Below are positions 1 to 8,270 of a stretch of DNA of 64,000 nt, piece by piece. The stretch is taken from assembly GCF_036231945.1 (NCBI RefSeq), contig NZ_CP109599.1, positions 4,372,501-4,436,500 of the forward strand, in the 5' to 3' direction. Positions within the stretch are counted from its first letter, which is position 1. Every line of letters begins with the position of its first letter. The translations under genes were made by a program, and so were the position numbers. Under the pieces are notes generated by a model. The model saw only the letters and a program-made list of their open reading frames with translations. It made no database searches and was not told where the DNA came from. The stretch comes from Streptomyces sp. NBC_01429 (GTDB lineage: Bacteria > Actinomycetota > Actinomycetes > Streptomycetales > Streptomycetaceae).

Positions 1-542
1 GCGCCGCGCGCCGTCATCAGGGCGCGGAAGTCGGACCGCAGCCGGTTGGCGAGCCGCTGCTCGGGGCCCGACTCGTCCGGACACGGCAGCGGCTGAAGTC
101 CCGGATCGGCGTCCTCCAGGAGCAGCCACCCGCCGGGCCGCAGTGCCTGGACCATCCGGCGCAGCGCCTCGGTCCGGTCGGGGATGTGGATGAGGACCAG
201 CCGGGCGTGGACGAGGTCGAAGCTGCCGGGCGGCGGCGGGTCGGCCGCCACGTCGTGGCGCAGCACCTCGATCACGCCACCGGCGACGTCCCGGGTCCAG
301 GACACGTCGATGTCGGTGGCGACCACCGCCCCCGAGGGCCCGACCCGCTCGGCCAGCCCGAGGGGTACGGACGGACCACCGGCGCCGACCTCCCAACACC
401 GCATCCCGGTCGCGATCCCGAGCTGGTCGACGTGCCGGAACGTCACCGGATCGAACAGCTCGCTGAGGGCGTCGAAGCGGATTCCCGCCTCCGACTGCCG
501 GTTGTCCAGCAGATAGCCGTGGTCCGTGCGGTCGTCAGCCAT
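1..542 (-). CDS. Class I SAM-dependent methyltransferase (partial, runs off the window)
   Basis: Reading from an ATG at 542 on the minus strand gives about 180 residues with a class I methyltransferase core. The SAM-binding loop is EVGAGGPSVPLGLAE (about residues 52-66), followed by the acidic end of strand 2 (ATDID) and the motif IV segment FDLVHARLVLIHIPD. A post-core RPGGWLLLEDADPG strand follows. The C-terminal part lies beyond base 1. The substrate cannot be told: this Methyltransf_11/25-type fold acts on many small molecules. It is divergent from the relic at 664. Confidence 0.8.
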   Translation of the reverse strand, partial: MADDRTDHGYLLDNRQSEAGIRFDALSELFDPVTFRHVDQLGIATGMRCWEVGAGGPSVPLGLAERVGPSGAVVATDIDVSWTRDVAGGVIEVLRHDVAADPPPPGSFDLVHARLVLIHIPDRTEALRRMVQALRPGGWLLLEDADPGLQPLPCPDESGPEQRLANRLRSDFRALMTARG

Positions 543-663
543 GCGGCCATTCTCGCAGGGCGATTCTCGTGGAGGGGGCGGTAGTCGGGTTCCGGTCGCC
601 GCGCGTGGCACGACCACCGGGGCCTGCCGCCGGCCGACCTCTGATCCACCTGCCCGAGGGGTC

Positions 664-1437
664 GTGAATCCCCGAGCGGTACGGGCGAAGTACAGGGCTG
701 ACGCCGGTCATTTCCCGATCCGGCCTGTCGCCATCGAGGCCCAGGGCCGCCGGGACGACGACAAGGCCACGAGCTGGGCGTACTACGTCGCGTACTTACA
801 GGCGAAGTACAAGCTTCCGGTGCTCCTGCTCGTGGTCTGCCGAGACCGGTCGACCGCGACATGGGCGGCAGGGCCGTTCGAGTGCGGGGCCAGGGGCTGG
901 ACGGCGCTCAGCACGCATCCGCTGGTGCTGGGGCCGGACAACGTTCCTGTGATCACGGATGCCTCGGTAGCGGCGCGGGATCTCGGAATGGCCGCCTTCT
1001 CGGCCATGACGCATAGCGGCAGCCGGGATGCCCCGGCGATACTGGAAGCACTGGCTCGGGCCCTGCGGGCGACGGATGTGAAATCTGCCGAGTACTACGG
1101 CGACCTGTTGGACATCGGTCTCGCGGACAGCGAGGACCGTGAAAAATGGAGGGACATGATGACGTTCGTCACGCACTTCCCGGGCAGGGGAACGCTCCGC
1201 GAGGAGGCATACCTGGAAGGCAAGGCCGAGGCGAAGGCTGAAGCGAAGGTAGAGGCGAGGGCTGAGATGGTCCTGCGTCTGCTCGACCTGCGGGCGCTCC
1301 CTGTGTCCGACGACATTCGCGCACGCGTCACCGACTGCACCGACCTCGCCACCCTCGACATGTGGTTCGAGCGGGCGCTCAATGTGGCCGAGGCCGAGGC
1401 GCTGTTCACCCACGCGGCCCCGGGCGCCGACACGTAG
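664..1437 (+). pseudogene. N-terminally truncated Rpn/PD-(D/E)XK-type nuclease-like protein
   Basis: The frame matches, from memory, a Streptomyces family of roughly 280-300 residues related to Rpn/YhgA-like putative nucleases. Conserved stretches are IEAQGRRDDDKATSWAYYVA, the hydrophobic strand LPVLLLVVCRD, LVLGPDNVPVITD, and a C-terminal CTDLATLDMWFERAL. In the family the IEAQG strand, which carries part of the nuclease motif, comes after some 60-70 residues that include an earlier catalytic acid. Here the preceding codons are unrelated, so the N-terminal part of the fold is missing. An Ala/Glu/Lys repeat (EAKAEAKVEARAE) links the two halves. A rare TTA codon is at 796. The frame could start at GTG 664 or further up; either way I read it as a relic. 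Confidence 0.6.
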
Positions 1438-1495
1438 TACGGGAGCCCGGACGCGGGCCGTGGCTCCGGCTCTTGCCGAGGCACGGCCCGTTTCG

Positions 1496-1699
1496 TCACT
1501 CGGCCCCGTAGCTCCCCGGGCTCCCGGACTCCTGTGCGTACGGGGGCGCGTACGGGGGCGAGGGGTACGGGTACGAGGGGTACGGGCGGGGACGCGCGTC
1601 GTCCAGCGCGACGTACACGCTGACGCCTATCGCCGCGACGACGAGCGCGGCGGCAGCGGTCAGGCAGACGGCGGCGCCGCGCGGGGAGTCCGGGTTCAC
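1496..1699 (-). CDS. Small single-pass membrane protein, Pro/Tyr-rich tail
   Basis: This is a 67-residue protein starting at GTG 1699, whose start overlaps the stop of the upstream ATPase gene (GTGA), so it is probably translationally coupled. Residues 8-29 (AAVCLTAAAALVVAAIGVSVYV) form one membrane helix. The rest is a PYPSYPYPSPPYAPPYA low-complexity tail. No enzyme motif is visible and the function is unknown. The pairing with an RsbW-like ATPase is the only clue to its role. Confidence 0.6.
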   Translation of the reverse strand: MNPDSPRGAAVCLTAAAALVVAAIGVSVYVALDDARPRPYPSYPYPSPPYAPPYAQESGSPGSYGAE

Positions 1700-2100
1700 C
1701 GCTTGTGGTCCACCTCGAACCACACGAACTTCCCGAACGGTCTCTCCCCCGTACCCCACCGCGACGCGAGCGCCTCCACCAGCAACAGCCCCCGCCCGCC
1801 CTGGTCGTCGTCGGCGGGATGCCGTAGGCGCGGACGCCGGCGGTTCGCGTCGTGGCACTCGACGCGCACGTGCGCGTCCGCGAGCTGCACCCGCAGCAGA
1901 AACGCCCCGCCCACGGGCACGCCGTGCCGCAGGGCGTTGGTCGCCAACTCCGAGACGCAGAGAAGGATGTCGTCCAACTCGCAACGGTCGAGGCGGGCGT
2001 CGCGCAGAACGCCCCGGGTGAAGGAACGGGCGGACGGCACGGAGGCGGCGGTGCGGGCGAAGCGCATGACGATGGTGGTGGACATGGCGGTGGTCACCAC
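1696..2100 (-). CDS. RsbW/SpoIIAB-like ATP-binding (HATPase_c_2) regulatory protein
   Basis: The protein has 134 residues and one GHKL ATPase domain. The N box is ELATNALRHG (about residues 51-60) and the G1 box is GGRGLLLVEALA (about 101-112). Streptomyces encodes dozens of such short anti-sigma-like or serine-kinase-like proteins; most have no known partner. No anti-anti-sigma factor is adjacent. The start could instead be the internal ATG at 2085. It overlaps the following small membrane protein gene by four bases. The XRE/DUF397 pair lies divergently upstream. Confidence 0.8.
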   Translation of the reverse strand: MVTTAMSTTIVMRFARTAASVPSARSFTRGVLRDARLDRCELDDILLCVSELATNALRHGVPVGGAFLLRVQLADAHVRVECHDANRRRPRLRHPADDDQGGRGLLLVEALASRWGTGERPFGKFVWFEVDHKR

Positions 2101-2188
2101 TCAACCCGGTGGGGTCGGATTCCTGTGTTCATGGTCACAGCGTGCTGATGTCTGATTACGCTCGGAAGGGACGAGCCGGGTACCCAAG

Positions 2189-3049
2189 GTGGCGTATCTA
2201 TCGGAGGTGTCGGAAGTGTCCCTTCAGAACCAGAACCCTCAGCCGCGACAGCAGTCCCAGACGCAGACCCCCATTGCCTGGCGATACGCGGGTGACCAGG
2301 TGAAACGCTGGCGTACGAAGGCGGGCCTGAGCCGGGAGGAACTGGGCCGGGCCGCCGCGTACGCGCCGGACACGATCAAGTCGATGGAGCAGGGCGTACG
2401 GATGCCGACGCCGAAGCTGCTGGACGCGGCGGATGACTTGTTTCGTGCGGAGGGGCTGCTGAGCGCGGCGAAGCAGTATCTGCGGCGGGAGAAGTTCCCG
2501 GCGCGGGCGCAGGATTTCATGGCGCATGAGCGTGAGGCGATCAGCCTGTGGTGGTACGAAGTTGCCTTGATCCCAGGCTTGTTGCAGACGGATGCGTGTA
2601 TGAGGAAGCTGATTGGCGGTTTCGCGCCGCCACTCGGCCAAGACGTGGTCGAAGAAAGGGTTGCAGCCCGCCGGGAGCGTCAGGAGATCCTCACCCGTAA
2701 GCCGACTGTGGCGTGCTGTTTCGTACTGTACGAATCAGCTCTGCGCGGTCCGCAGGTGGACCGAGAGCAATTGCTCCACCTCCTGAAGACGTCCGAGGCG
2801 TCTAACATCTCGCTCCAAGTGCTCCCGTTCAAGAGGGCCATTCCGGTGGCTATGGACGGCCCCATGGTGCTGCTTGAGGCGGGCGATCACGCGCACAGTG
2901 TGTATACGGAAGGCCCGTTTACGGGTGAGTTGACGTCCGATCCTGAGCAAGTCAGTCTGGCGATCGAGCGGCTTGGCATGATCCGCATGGAAGCCCTCGG
3001 GACCGAGGCTTCGACCCGCTTCCTGGAACAGATGGTGAATGAGCTATGA
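2189..3049 (+). CDS. XRE-family regulator with DUF5753 domain
   Basis: The product is 286 residues. An N-terminal helix-turn-helix (about residues 38-90, VKRWRTKAGLSREELGRAA...SMEQGVRMPTPKLL) is followed by a DUF5753 domain with its typical LWWYEVALIPGLLQTDACMR segment and VDREQLLHLL helix. Such proteins are widespread Streptomyces regulators, often linked to development (Bld-like loci), and act with small DUF397 proteins. The next gene overlaps by ATGA and encodes exactly such a partner. The ligand and targets are unknown. GTG at 2189 is a reasonable start, although a later GTG (2207 or 2216) is possible. Confidence 0.85.
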   Translation: MAYLSEVSEVSLQNQNPQPRQQSQTQTPIAWRYAGDQVKRWRTKAGLSREELGRAAAYAPDTIKSMEQGVRMPTPKLLDAADDLFRAEGLLSAAKQYLRREKFPARAQDFMAHEREAISLWWYEVALIPGLLQTDACMRKLIGGFAPPLGQDVVEERVAARRERQEILTRKPTVACCFVLYESALRGPQVDREQLLHLLKTSEASNISLQVLPFKRAIPVAMDGPMVLLEAGDHAHSVYTEGPFTGELTSDPEQVSLAIERLGMIRMEALGTEASTRFLEQMVNEL

Positions 3050-3264
3050 GCGATCAGCTGATGTGGTTCAAGTCCAGCTACAGCGGTGGCGAGGGCGGAG
3101 CCTGCGTCGAGGTGGCCACCCGCCCCACCACCATCCACGTCCGCGACTCCAAGCTCCGCCACGTCCCCGCCCCCGGCGCCCCCCAACTCGCCGTCCCCGC
3201 CGCCGCATGGGTCGCCTTCCTCACGTACGCGTGCGCGGAGAACGCGGAGAACGGAGAGTCGTAG
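3046..3264 (+). CDS. DUF397 domain protein
   Basis: This 72-residue protein has the DUF397 signature WFKSSYSGGEGGACVEVA near its start and the strand IHVRDSK in the middle. The start ATG overlaps the stop of the XRE gene (ATGA), indicating coupled expression. DUF397 proteins are small partners of XRE/DUF5753 regulators and are thought to modulate them. The molecular role is not known. Confidence 0.85.
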   Translation: MSDQLMWFKSSYSGGEGGACVEVATRPTTIHVRDSKLRHVPAPGAPQLAVPAAAWVAFLTYACAENAENGES

Positions 3265-3330
3265 GGGCTGACGGGGCGCCCTGCGCCAGCGTGCGGATGC
3301 CGGAGTGGAGCCCCGCTCGGTCCGCCCGGC

Positions 3331-4326
3331 TCAGTTCCCCACGCCGAGGCTCGACATGAACGCCGTCGGGTACCGGTCGCCGCGTGCCGCGCCCGGCGGC
3401 ACCGCCTTCTCGATCTCGGCGAGTTCGTCCGCGCCGAGTTCCAGCTCCAGCGCGGGCAGCGCCTCGGCCAGCCGGTCGCGGGTGCGGGCGCCGACCAGCG
3501 GCACGATGTCCTCGCCCTGTGCGGCCACCCAGGCGATGGCCAGCTGGGCGACGGTGCACCCCTTCGCCTCGGCGACGCGGCGCAGCGCCTCCACGAGGGT
3601 GAGGTTGTGCGCCACGTTCCCTTCGGAGAAACGCGGGCTGAAGGCGCGGAAGTCGCCGGGCGCCCCGGCGCGGTCGGCGGACCAGTGTCCGGAGATGAGG
3701 CCGCGGCTGAGGACGCCGTACGCCGTCATGCCGATGCCCAGCTCCCGCAGCGTGGGCAGGACCTCCGCCTCCACCGCGCGGGAGATCAGCGAGTACTCGA
3801 TCTGGAGGTCGGCGACCGGGTGCACGGCGTGCGCCCGGCGGATCGTCGCCGCGTCGACCTCCGAGAGGCCGAGGTGCCGTACGTACCCGGCGTCGATCAT
3901 CTCCTTGACCGCGCCCACCGTCTCCTCGATCGGTACCGCCGGGTCCAGCCGGGCGGGACGGTAGATGTCGATGTGATCGGTGCCCAGCCGGGTCAGGGAG
4001 TAGGCGAGGAAGTTCTTCACCGCCTCGGGACGGCCGTCTGTGCCGCCGAAACTCTGGTCGGGCCCCCGCAGCGCGCCGAACTTCACACTCAGCTGGTAGC
4101 TGTCCCGGTCCCGGCCGCGCAGCGCCTCGGCGAGCAGCAGCTCGTTGTGGCCCATGGCGTAGAAGTCGCCGGTGTCGATCAGGGTGACGCCTGCCTCCAG
4201 CGCGGCGTGCACGGTGGCGATGCTCTCCGCGCGGTCGGTCTCGCCGTAGGCATCGGACATGCCCATCGCACCGAGGCCCAGCGCGGAGACGGCAGGTCCG
4301 GTGTTGCCCAGGGTTCGTGTGCGCAT
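3331..4326 (-). CDS. Aldo/keto reductase
   Basis: The protein has 331 residues and an AKR (beta/alpha)8 fold: N-terminal RTLGNTGPAVSALGLGAMGMS, the catalytic Asp and Tyr in DTGDFYAMG, and Lys in LSVKFGAL. The usual catalytic His position reads IDIYRPARLDP, with Ala in place of His. I recall this variant from a common actinobacterial AKR subgroup. NADPH-binding residues sit near the C-terminal LVGARTRDRL. The start is ATG 4326, preceded by an AAGGAG ribosome site; an upstream in-frame start at 4359 is unlikely. A divergent HTH regulator starts 140 bases away and may control it. The substrate is unknown. Confidence 0.85.
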   Translation of the reverse strand: MRTRTLGNTGPAVSALGLGAMGMSDAYGETDRAESIATVHAALEAGVTLIDTGDFYAMGHNELLLAEALRGRDRDSYQLSVKFGALRGPDQSFGGTDGRPEAVKNFLAYSLTRLGTDHIDIYRPARLDPAVPIEETVGAVKEMIDAGYVRHLGLSEVDAATIRRAHAVHPVADLQIEYSLISRAVEAEVLPTLRELGIGMTAYGVLSRGLISGHWSADRAGAPGDFRAFSPRFSEGNVAHNLTLVEALRRVAEAKGCTVAQLAIAWVAAQGEDIVPLVGARTRDRLAEALPALELELGADELAEIEKAVPPGAARGDRYPTAFMSSLGVGN

Positions 4327-4467
4327 CACATGCTCCTTCGTCGTCGAACTACCTCCCACCTTGCGTCGGGTCCGCGACCTCCGAAAGCGGAGCGTTCATC
4401 ATGGGAGCGGCGCTCCCTGGCTCGGCCGTCCGCCGGGAGGGAGCATGGAGCGATGCACCATGGAGCC

Positions 4468-5328
4468 ATGGAACGTGAGCAGCTCGCCGACTTCCTGCGC
4501 CACCGCCGCGAGGCGATCCGCCCGGCCGAGGTGGGTATCGCCGATGGTCCCCGCCGCCGCACCGCCGGACTGCGCCGAGAAGAGGTGGCGATGCTCGCGG
4601 GCATGTCGGTGGATTACGTCGTACGCCTTGAGCAGGGCCGCAGCAGCCAGCCCTCGACCCAGCTGCTCGGCGCGCTGGCGCGGGCGCTGCGCCTTTCCGA
4701 CGACGAGCGCGCCCACCTGTTCCACCTGGCCGGTCACCAGCCGCCGCCCGCAGACGGGACGGCGCGCCTGGCCCGCGCGGGTCTGGTGCGCATGCTCGAT
4801 CTGCTCGGTGACACCCCGGCGCTGGTCCTGTCCGACCTGGGCGAGATCCTCGCCCAGAACCGGACGTCGGTGCTGCTGACGGGCGACAGCGACGGGTTCT
4901 CCGGCGACCGGCGCTATGCCGTGTACCGCTGGTTCACCGACCCCGCCACCCGCGCCGCCAGCGTGCCCGAGGAGCGGGAGCACCAGTCCCGCCAGCTCGT
5001 GGCCGACCTGCGCGCGACCGCCGGCCGCCGCTCCGGCGACCCGACCGTCGCGAGGCTCGTCGACCGGCTGCGGGCCGAGAGCGCCGACTTCCGGCGGCTC
5101 TGGTCCGAGCACGAGGTGGCGGTCCGGCGCGCCGACCGGAAGACCATCGCGCACCCACGGGTGGGGCGGCTGCTGATGGACTGCGAGACGCTGATGACGC
5201 CCGACTACGGGCAGCTGCTGCTGGTGCTCACTCCGGCGAACGCCGAGGCCCGCGAACGGCTGGAGCTGCTGCGGGTACTCGGCGTCGAGGAGTTCCCCAC
5301 GGGGGCGGCGGACAAGCCCGTACGGTGA
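4468..5328 (+). CDS. Helix-turn-helix regulator, MmyB-like ligand-binding domain
   Basis: The product has 286 residues. The N-terminal HTH (about 8-75) contains RRRTAGLRREEVAMLAGMS and YVVRLEQGRSSQPS, typical of the XRE/MmyB family. The C-terminal PAS-like domain contains PALVLSDLGEILAQN, RYAVYRWFTDPATR and HPRVGRLLMDCETLM. It lies divergent from the aldo/keto reductase, a common arrangement where the regulator controls the neighbouring redox enzyme. ATG 4468 is chosen; ATG 4453 in the same frame is an alternative. Confidence 0.85.
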   Translation: MEREQLADFLRHRREAIRPAEVGIADGPRRRTAGLRREEVAMLAGMSVDYVVRLEQGRSSQPSTQLLGALARALRLSDDERAHLFHLAGHQPPPADGTARLARAGLVRMLDLLGDTPALVLSDLGEILAQNRTSVLLTGDSDGFSGDRRYAVYRWFTDPATRAASVPEEREHQSRQLVADLRATAGRRSGDPTVARLVDRLRAESADFRRLWSEHEVAVRRADRKTIAHPRVGRLLMDCETLMTPDYGQLLLVLTPANAEARERLELLRVLGVEEFPTGAADKPVR

Positions 5329-5383
5329 GGCGGCCGGTCGGCCGCGTCAGCTCTGTCACTCTGGATCCGCATGAGGCCCACCT

Positions 5384-5418
5384 CGTCGTGATCACGGCGA
5401 CGTGACGTGATCACGACG
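5384..5418. terminator. Perfect inverted repeat between convergent genes
   Basis: Two arms of at least 13 bases (5384-5396 and 5406-5418) are exact reverse complements with a 9-base loop. They lie between the convergent regulator gene and the secreted-protein gene, so a bidirectional terminator is the simplest reading. Each arm also contains the 10-bp palindrome CGTGATCACG, the two copies 19 bases apart, so a tandem protein-binding site is also possible. Confidence 0.5.
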
Positions 5419-5477
5419 ACTCTACGGGGGGCCGGGAGTGCCCGGCGCGCACGGTTCCCCCCGGTGCCGGGGTCCGG

Positions 5478-5912
5478 TCAGACGCTCTTCTGGCAGGTGT
5501 AGTTCGACACCGTCCGCCCTGTCTTCCCGCCGTGCACTACGAACAGCTCCAATCGGAGGCACTCAGCGCCGATGTCTCCCTTCAGCTTCCCGTCAGTCGA
5601 CGACTTCGACACTGTGGCCTCGCTGATCGACCAGTTCTGCGGTACCCACCCCGCCGGTTTGCCTCCTTTGCCGCGGTCCGAGATCGAGTAGCGCCAGTGC
5701 ACGGTCAGATTCCGCTCCCCGTCCCGGCTCTTCGCGATCCTGACGGAGACAGTGCCCTTGCCGAGGGACTTCGTCACGCACGCGGTGACGGAGATCGGGC
5801 CGACGCTGGATGCCCCGCCCCCGCACGACGTGGCGTGGGCCGGTGCGGCCAGTGCCAGACTCGGCGCGACCACCGCGCACGTCACCAAGAACGCCTTGAA
5901 GCGATTCCGCAT
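5478..5912 (-). CDS. Secreted small protein of unknown function
   Basis: The protein is 144 residues from ATG 5912, preceded by AGGAGA. Residues 1-27 form a classic Sec signal peptide (MRNRFK, then FLVTCAVVAPSLALAAPAHA) with an AxA cleavage site. The mature part has four cysteines (TSCGG, VTACVT, AECLRL, NYTCQ) that could pair as two disulphides, and beta-rich segments such as VHWRYSISDR. I do not recognise the family. Longer starts upstream are not supported by a ribosome site. Confidence 0.7.
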   Translation of the reverse strand: MRNRFKAFLVTCAVVAPSLALAAPAHATSCGGGASSVGPISVTACVTKSLGKGTVSVRIAKSRDGERNLTVHWRYSISDRGKGGKPAGWVPQNWSISEATVSKSSTDGKLKGDIGAECLRLELFVVHGGKTGRTVSNYTCQKSV

Positions 5913-6375
5913 AGATTCTCCTGTGCTAGGGCGATTTGATCCTGCACAGAAGAGGTACCCGCACTTCGGGGGCGGTCGGCCGGGACGAAGGTGATTAGCC
6001 TCCATGGTGCGAAAAGCTTGAGGGAGAAAAGATTCTTCAAGTGCCCTGTCGTGTACGATCCCCGGCCCCGCCGGCCCGCCGGGCGGAGGCGTCCCCGGGG
6101 CTCAAGCCCCGAGCCCCGGGCTCTGGGCTTCGAGCCCTCTCCAGAGGAGTGGGTGGTTGAGGTAAACCCTCCCTCCCTTCCCTCTCTCCGTCGTCCGCTC
6201 GGTCCCCTCGGGCTCTCTCGAAACCCGCTCTGAGCAGACAGTATGACAATCCGTGATCGGCTTGCCACATAACGCAGTGAACCTTTAGCGTTCGCATCAC
6301 TTGCCGCATAAAGCGGCCCCGGCAGTGCTACCCACACCAACCGGGACCTGACCAGCGAATCGAAAGCAGTCGATC
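5913..6375. other. Intergenic region with a row of short GC-rich hairpins
   Basis: This lies between the divergent secreted-protein gene and the gene starting at 6376. Three small perfect inverted repeats follow one another: 6097-6110, 6111-6123 and 6125-6137. A pyrimidine-rich stretch lies at about 6168-6190. The part nearest 5912 must hold the promoter of the secreted protein and the part near 6376 that of the next gene; no strong consensus boxes are obvious. No gene is seen. Confidence 0.4.
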
Positions 6376-7668
6376 GTGGCTTCCACGGATTTTAGTCCTG
6401 CCCTTGCAGTCTCCGCCCACCCCCACGCCAAACCGGGGTACGGAAAACGCTCCGCCCCCGACCAAGCCCCGCGCGGCAGCGCGGACTTCGTACATCTGCG
6501 CCCCCGCGAAGCGGCGATCGCCGCGTACATCGACCGGCTGCCCGAGGGCGCGGCGATCGGGTACAAGCCGCTCGCCGCGAACCTCGCCGACTACGGGCAG
6601 CAGGCGTGCGGCAAGGCGTTGAGATTCCTCTCGGACGCCGGTCATCTGCGCCGGGTGAAGGAGCACTTGGTGCTGGAGGACAACAGCTACCGCTGGGTCA
6701 CGCGCACCTACTTCTCGCGTACGGCGCGGGACGACGCCTGGTGGAAGGCGTACGTGGGCGGCCTGCGCGGGGTCGATCTGACCGAGCTGGAGCGGCGGTT
6801 GAGGGCGGAACCACGACCGGGCGCAGACGCGGATGCCGACACGCGTGCAGACGCGGATGCCGACATGGACGGCGGACCGGAGTCGATGCCCCGGCCCGCA
6901 GAAGCCCAAGAGCCTCAGCACGAAGAGCCTCAGCACGAAGAGCCTCAGCGCGAAGAGCCTCAGCGCGAAGAGCCTCAGCGCGAAGAGCCTCAGCACGAAC
7001 CCGAGCAGCCCCCCACTGCCGCCCCCACTGCCGCCCCCGCCGCCGCCCCCACCGACACCCGTACCGCACCCGCGTACCGCGTCCTCGCCCGGCTCGGGCG
7101 TACCGAGCCCCGTATGACCCTGTCCGCCGCCGAATGCTCCGCCCTCGAAGTGCTCGCCGCCGAGTGGCTGGCGCGTGGCGCGACGCCGGACCACATCACC
7201 CGATCCCTGACCGCCGGGCTGCCCCAGCCCCTGCACAGCCCCGGCGCGATCGCCCGGGTCCGACTGGAGAACCACATGCCGCCCTTGCCGAGCAGCGCGA
7301 GCGAGCCCGCCTACATCAGCCGCGCCGTCATGACCTGCATCTCCTGCGACAGCGACGAGACGACGACGCTGCTGCTGCGGGGTGTGTGCGTCGACTGCCG
7401 GGAGGAGATGGAGGCGTACGACGCGGCGGAGGAGACCGGGGAGATCATCGACGCGGTCCCCGACACCTTCCGCGCGGTCCCCGCCAAGGTGGAGGTGGCC
7501 CGCCGCGCCGACCAGCTGCGCGCCCTGGCCGGCCTCAAGTCCCGCCCGATCCCCGAACCGGTGCACAGCGAAGCCGTACGCGCACACGCGACCGCGACGA
7601 CCGCGACGACCGCGACAATCGCGCCCGCCGCGCGCGTGCGGCGGGCGCGAGCGACGGAGGCCGAATGA
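6376..7668 (+). CDS. Winged-helix-like protein with EPQ(H/R)E repeats and a C-terminal zinc ribbon-like motif
   Basis: The product is 430 residues. The N-terminal 40-130 region (LRPREAAIAAYIDRLPEGAAIGYKPLAANL, ALRFLSDAGHLRRVKEHL) looks like a winged helix similar to MarR/replication-initiator helices. Residues about 178-212 are a tandem EPQ(H/R)E repeat encoded by a 15-base unit, then a Pro/Ala linker. A second helical domain follows (about 250-305). Near residue 320 CISC and about 18 residues on CVDC could bind zinc. Such proteins are common on Streptomyces chromosomes and usually annotated as helix-turn-helix proteins; the function is unknown. GTG 6376 is the start used. Confidence 0.65.
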   Translation: MASTDFSPALAVSAHPHAKPGYGKRSAPDQAPRGSADFVHLRPREAAIAAYIDRLPEGAAIGYKPLAANLADYGQQACGKALRFLSDAGHLRRVKEHLVLEDNSYRWVTRTYFSRTARDDAWWKAYVGGLRGVDLTELERRLRAEPRPGADADADTRADADADMDGGPESMPRPAEAQEPQHEEPQHEEPQREEPQREEPQREEPQHEPEQPPTAAPTAAPAAAPTDTRTAPAYRVLARLGRTEPRMTLSAAECSALEVLAAEWLARGATPDHITRSLTAGLPQPLHSPGAIARVRLENHMPPLPSSASEPAYISRAVMTCISCDSDETTTLLLRGVCVDCREEMEAYDAAEETGEIIDAVPDTFRAVPAKVEVARRADQLRALAGLKSRPIPEPVHSEAVRAHATATTATTATIAPAARVRRARATEAE

Positions 7669-7718
7669 GCGTGCAGGAGATGCTGGTCAGGGCACCATGG
7701 AGGGAAGGAGGCGACACC

Positions 7719-8003
7719 ATGACCCCCAGGACCGCTGACCGGCCCCAGCCCCAGATGTCGATCGAGGAGTTCGAAGAGCTTGAGCGCCGTGCACCCGAGA
7801 TGGTGCGGCTTGAGTTCCTCAATGGAAAGGTCCAGGTCAAAGCGGTGCCGGATGGCGAGACCTGTTCCGTCACCGTCCATGCCGAGCCCGAGGACGGCGT
7901 CTACCGCGCCGTCACCACGCGCCCCTTCGGCGCCGTCGTCGAGCTTCCTGACCCGGTCGGGATCACGCTCGAAACGGAGAAGCTCAAGGACTACGTGGAC
8001 TGA
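7719..8003 (+). pseudogene. Uma2-family (DUF820) endonuclease with internal deletion
   Basis: Only 94 residues remain, from ATG 7719 behind AAGGAG. The first part (MSIEEFEELERRAPEMVRLEF and NGKVQVKAVPDG) matches the N terminus of Streptomyces Uma2 proteins, and the rest (TCSVTVHAEPEDGVYRAV...VVELPDPVGITL) matches their C terminus. Complete proteins are about 190-200 residues and carry the PD-(D/E)XK core (PDG...ExxS) between these pieces. Here that core is absent and the join stays in frame, so the product should be nuclease-dead. An upstream in-frame ATG at 7665 overlaps the previous stop. Confidence 0.7.
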
Positions 8004-8270
8004 CGTCCGGTGGACCACGTCCGATGTCAGCGCGGTCCCGCGCGCGCTCCCGCCCCGGCCTCCCCGCGAAGCGGCCGCGTTCGTGACGTGGACCACGTTT
8101 CCGCGTGCTTGTCCTCATCGGGGGCATGCATCCCCACCGAGCGGCCGTGTTCGGCGGCGGTGGTGATCACGGAGTGAGCGGGACATCTCACGATGTGGTA
8201 TTACCCGGTCGAACAGCGGCCGCTCGTTAAACTGAGCCGACAGTGACTAGGGACTGAGCGAGGAGCGCAC

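Noticed and set aside
6911..7002. Possible CRISPR-like array of 15-base repeats
   Set aside because: The repeats are codon-in-frame (EPQ(H/R)E) inside a gene, have no spacers and no cas genes.
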